Shown here piece after piece: positions 61,763-64,000 of a stretch of 64,000 nucleotides of DNA. Position 1 is the stretch's first letter; every line of letters starts with the position of its first letter. Under the pieces are notes generated by a model that saw only the letters and a list, made by a program, of their open reading frames with translations, did not search any database and was not told the DNA's origin. This stretch comes from DGNJ01 sp002388905 (GTDB lineage Bacteria; Pseudomonadota; Gammaproteobacteria; Pseudomonadales; Porticoccaceae), in the NCBI GenBank assembly GCA_036843405.1, contig DAITSJ010000001.1, positions 1 to 64,000 of the forward strand. The letters run 5' to 3'. The position numbers and the translations under genes are program-made.

Positions 61763-63199
61763 ATGCACAAACGCACCAAGATCATCGCCACCCTGGGGCC
61801 CGCCAGTTCGGACCGGAAAACAATCCGGGCCATGATCGAGGCCGGCGCCAATATCTTCCGGCTCAACTTCTCCCACGGCGATGCCGACGAACACCGCCAA
61901 CGCTGCCGGGCCGCCCGGGAAGTGGCCCGGGAGCTGGGTGCGCAGATCGGTATTCTCGGCGACCTCCAGGGTCCCAAGATCCGCATTGCCGGCTTTCGCA
62001 ACGGTCCGGTGAACCTGGAGGCCGGTGCCGAGTTCGTGCTGGACTGCGAACTCGACACCACTGCCGGCAACGCCGGCACCGTGGGCGTCACCTACGTGCA
62101 ATTGCCCCGGGACTGCCGCCCCGGCCAGCATCTGCTGCTCGACGACGGTCGTATCGAACTCTCGGTGACCAGGGTGGACGGCAGCAAAATCCTCACAAAA
62201 GTGGTCACCGGTGGGACCCTGAGTGCCAACAAGGGCATCAATCTGCGGGGCGGCGGCCTGTCGGCACCGGCCCTGACCGACAAGGATTTCCGGGACATGG
62301 CCCTGGCCGCGGAACTGGACGTGGACTATCTTGCCGTCTCCTTTCCGCGCTCCGCGGAGGACATGCTCAAGGCCCGCAAGGCGGCCGACGAAGCCGGCTG
62401 CGATGCCAAGCTCATCGCCAAGGTGGAACGGGCCGAGGCGGTGGCCACGGACGAGGCCCTGGATGACATCATCCGGGTTTCGGACGCGGTGATGGTGGCC
62501 CGGGGCGACCTGGGCGTGGAAATCGGCGATGCGGAGTTGATCGGGGTCCAGAAGCGGATGATCTCCCACGCCCGGCAGCTGAACCGGGTGGTGATCACCG
62601 CCACCCAGATGATGGAAACCATGATCGAGAATCCCATGCCTACCCGGGCCGAGGTTTTCGATGTGGCCAACGCGGTGCTCGATGGCACGGATGCGGTCAT
62701 GCTCTCCGCGGAAACCGCCGCCGGCAAATACCCGGTGGCAGTGGTGGCCGCCATGACCCGCATTATCCGCGGCGCCGAAAAACAGCCCTACAACCGTCAC
62801 TCGGCTCGCCTCCTGGACCGGCAATCGGAGCGCACCGACGAGGCCGTGGCCATGGCCGCCATGTACACCGCCAACCACATGGGTTCGGTCAAGGCCATTC
62901 TCTCCCTCACCGAATCCGGCAGCACCCCCCTGTGGATGTCGCGCGTGCGCTCCGGCATCACCATTTACGGCATCTCCAGGAACCAGAAAACCCTCAACGC
63001 CATGTGTCTGTTCCGCGGCGTGGAGCCCATGCTGATCAGCGACGAATTGAGCGATACCCAGTCGACCCTGGACAGCGCCATTGCCCGGCTCAAGGCCCAG
63101 GGCGCCCTGCACAGCGACGATCTGGTGCTCAGCTCCTTCGGCAACGTCTTCGGCCGGGGCGGCGAGACCAATACTTTGAAGATCATCTGTGTGGAATAA
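61763..63199 (+). CDS. pyk: Pyruvate kinase
   Basis: Predicted 478 aa (E. coli PykA is 480). It makes ATP and pyruvate from phosphoenolpyruvate. Motifs: 'TKIIATLGPASSDRKT', 'FRLNFSHGDADEH', the catalytic-loop Lys in 'DAKLIAKVERAEAV', 'MVARGDLGVEIG', 'ITATQMMETM' and 'SAETAAGKYPVAVV'. The ATG at 61763 gives the usual N-terminus; a TTG at 61757 is also in frame. It lies between yggU and metX, where P. aeruginosa has no pyk. Confidence 0.97.
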   Translation: MHKRTKIIATLGPASSDRKTIRAMIEAGANIFRLNFSHGDADEHRQRCRAAREVARELGAQIGILGDLQGPKIRIAGFRNGPVNLEAGAEFVLDCELDTTAGNAGTVGVTYVQLPRDCRPGQHLLLDDGRIELSVTRVDGSKILTKVVTGGTLSANKGINLRGGGLSAPALTDKDFRDMALAAELDVDYLAVSFPRSAEDMLKARKAADEAGCDAKLIAKVERAEAVATDEALDDIIRVSDAVMVARGDLGVEIGDAELIGVQKRMISHARQLNRVVITATQMMETMIENPMPTRAEVFDVANAVLDGTDAVMLSAETAAGKYPVAVVAAMTRIIRGAEKQPYNRHSARLLDRQSERTDEAVAMAAMYTANHMGSVKAILSLTESGSTPLWMSRVRSGITIYGISRNQKTLNAMCLFRGVEPMLISDELSDTQSTLDSAIARLKAQGALHSDDLVLSSFGNVFGRGGETNTLKIICVE

Positions 63200-63273
63200 G
63201 TTCTTGGCCGCATCATCCGCCAGCCACTCGCGGCAATTCCGCATGGCCGCCAAGCGTGTACAATAAGCGCCCT

Positions 63274-64000
63274 ATGCCCGACTCACTACCCGCCCATTCC
63301 GTCGGCATCACCGAGCCGCAGCAGATGCAATTCGAGGAACCCCTCGAACTGGCCTGTGGCCGCGTGCTCCCCCACTACGAACTGACGGTGGAAACCTACG
63401 GCGAACTCAACCGCACCGCCAGCAACGCCGTACTGATCTGCCATGCCCTGTCCGGCAACCATCACGCCGCCGGCTACCATTCTCCGGATGATCGCAAGCC
63501 CGGCTGGTGGGACGCCTACATTGGCCCCGGCAAGCCCATCGACACCAACCGCTTCTTCGTGGTCTGCCCCAACAATCTGGGCGGCTGCCACGGCAGTACC
63601 GGCCCCTGCTCCATCAATCCGGACACGGGCCAGCCATGGGGGCGCGACTTCCCGCCCCTGCGCGCCCGCGACTGGGTACACAGCCAGGCCCGGCTCGCCG
63701 CCAAACTGGGCATCGGCCAGTGGGCGGCGGTAATCGGCGGCAGCCTGGGCGGCATGAACGCCATGCGCTGGGCACTGGAATACCCGGACCGGCTGCGTCA
63801 CTGCGTGGTCATCGCCTCGGCCTTGAAGCTCTCCGCCCAGAACATCGCCTTCAACGAAATTGCCCGGCGTGCCATCAAGTCGGACCCGGATTTCTGCGAG
63901 GGCGATTACCTCGCCAGGGGCAAGATACCCCGCCAGGGGCTGGCCCTGGCACGGATGATCGGCCATGTCACCTATCTCTCGGACGAGCTGATGGGTACCC
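63274..64000 (+). CDS. metX: Homoserine O-acyltransferase, truncated by window end
   Basis: The first 242 codons are present. Alpha/beta-hydrolase fold enzyme of methionine synthesis: 'YGELNRTASNAVLICHALSG', 'PNNLGGCHGSTGP', the Ser nucleophile in 'IGGSLGGMNAMRWAL', and 'FNEIARRAIKSDP'. Whether the donor is acetyl- or succinyl-CoA cannot be told from this part; proteobacterial MetX enzymes are often succinyltransferases. The ATG at 63274 follows a possible -10 box TACAAT at 63259-63264. Confidence 0.95.
   Translation, partial: MPDSLPAHSVGITEPQQMQFEEPLELACGRVLPHYELTVETYGELNRTASNAVLICHALSGNHHAAGYHSPDDRKPGWWDAYIGPGKPIDTNRFFVVCPNNLGGCHGSTGPCSINPDTGQPWGRDFPPLRARDWVHSQARLAAKLGIGQWAAVIGGSLGGMNAMRWALEYPDRLRHCVVIASALKLSAQNIAFNEIARRAIKSDPDFCEGDYLARGKIPRQGLALARMIGHVTYLSDELMGT

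Noticed and set aside
63274..64000. Calling metX specifically an acetyltransferase
   Set aside because: The determining residues cannot be judged from the partial sequence, and related gammaproteobacterial enzymes often use succinyl-CoA.

Overview
The window is a GC-rich (about 63% by eye) gammaproteobacterial chromosome segment of ordinary housekeeping and cell-surface genes. It has no phage, insertion sequence, CRISPR array or rRNA. Gene order resembles Pseudomonas more than Enterobacteriaceae: nudF-yqiB-cpdA-yqiA-parE-parC with divergent tolC; glnE-ilvE-waaF-waaC-waaG-waaP; pilGHIJK-chpABC; gshB-tonB3-yqgE-ruvX; pilU/pilT-yggS-proC-yggT. I cannot name a genus. A 22-base run of N inside glnE marks a draft assembly or MAG. 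Most proteins were identified by recognising family motifs by eye, without any database search.

Layout. (1) 0.1-9.1 kb, minus strand: a degenerate sulfotransferase-like gene, then the run nudF-yqiB-cpdA-yqiA-parE-parC followed by two small co-translated genes (DUF4177-like and TM2-like). A REP-like repeat cluster lies between parE and parC. (2) 9.4-17.1 kb: tolC, waaA, a FAD oxidoreductase/aldo-keto reductase pair, an L,D-transpeptidase convergent with its likely substrate (an OprI/Lpp-type lipoprotein), and hldE. (3) 17.2-32.6 kb: LPS core biosynthesis. A very compact minus-strand run goes from a GspE-family ATPase through glnE, ilvE, waaF, waaC, waaG, waaP, a tandem kinase, a carbamoyltransferase and two glycosyltransferases. 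The last two are visibly lower in GC. A pseudokinase-like gene faces the end of the run. (4) 32.8-39.1 kb: argE and argA around a quinone oxidoreductase, a small membrane protein, a hemolysin III-family protein, an aldehyde dehydrogenase and tRNA-Gly(CCC). (5) 39.2-53.7 kb: the full Pil-Chp chemosensory cluster (pilG, H, I, J, K, chpA, B, C) controlling type IV pili, followed by a PAS-PAS-GGDEF-EAL protein with its own promoter. (6) 53.9-64 kb: gshB-tonB3-yqgE-ruvX, the retraction ATPases pilU and pilT, yggS-proC-yggT-yggU, pyk and the 5' part of metX.

Together the genes cover LPS inner-core assembly and decoration (Kdo, heptose, phosphate, carbamoyl), envelope tethering, and type IV pilus twitching with its chemosensory and probable c-di-GMP control. 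No clearly new multi-gene system was found. The most unusual items are proteins that keep a family fold but lack key catalytic residues (the sulfotransferase-like and kinase-like genes), a shortened ChpA, an acidic tail on PilJ, a structured gshB leader and the REP-like repeat cluster.
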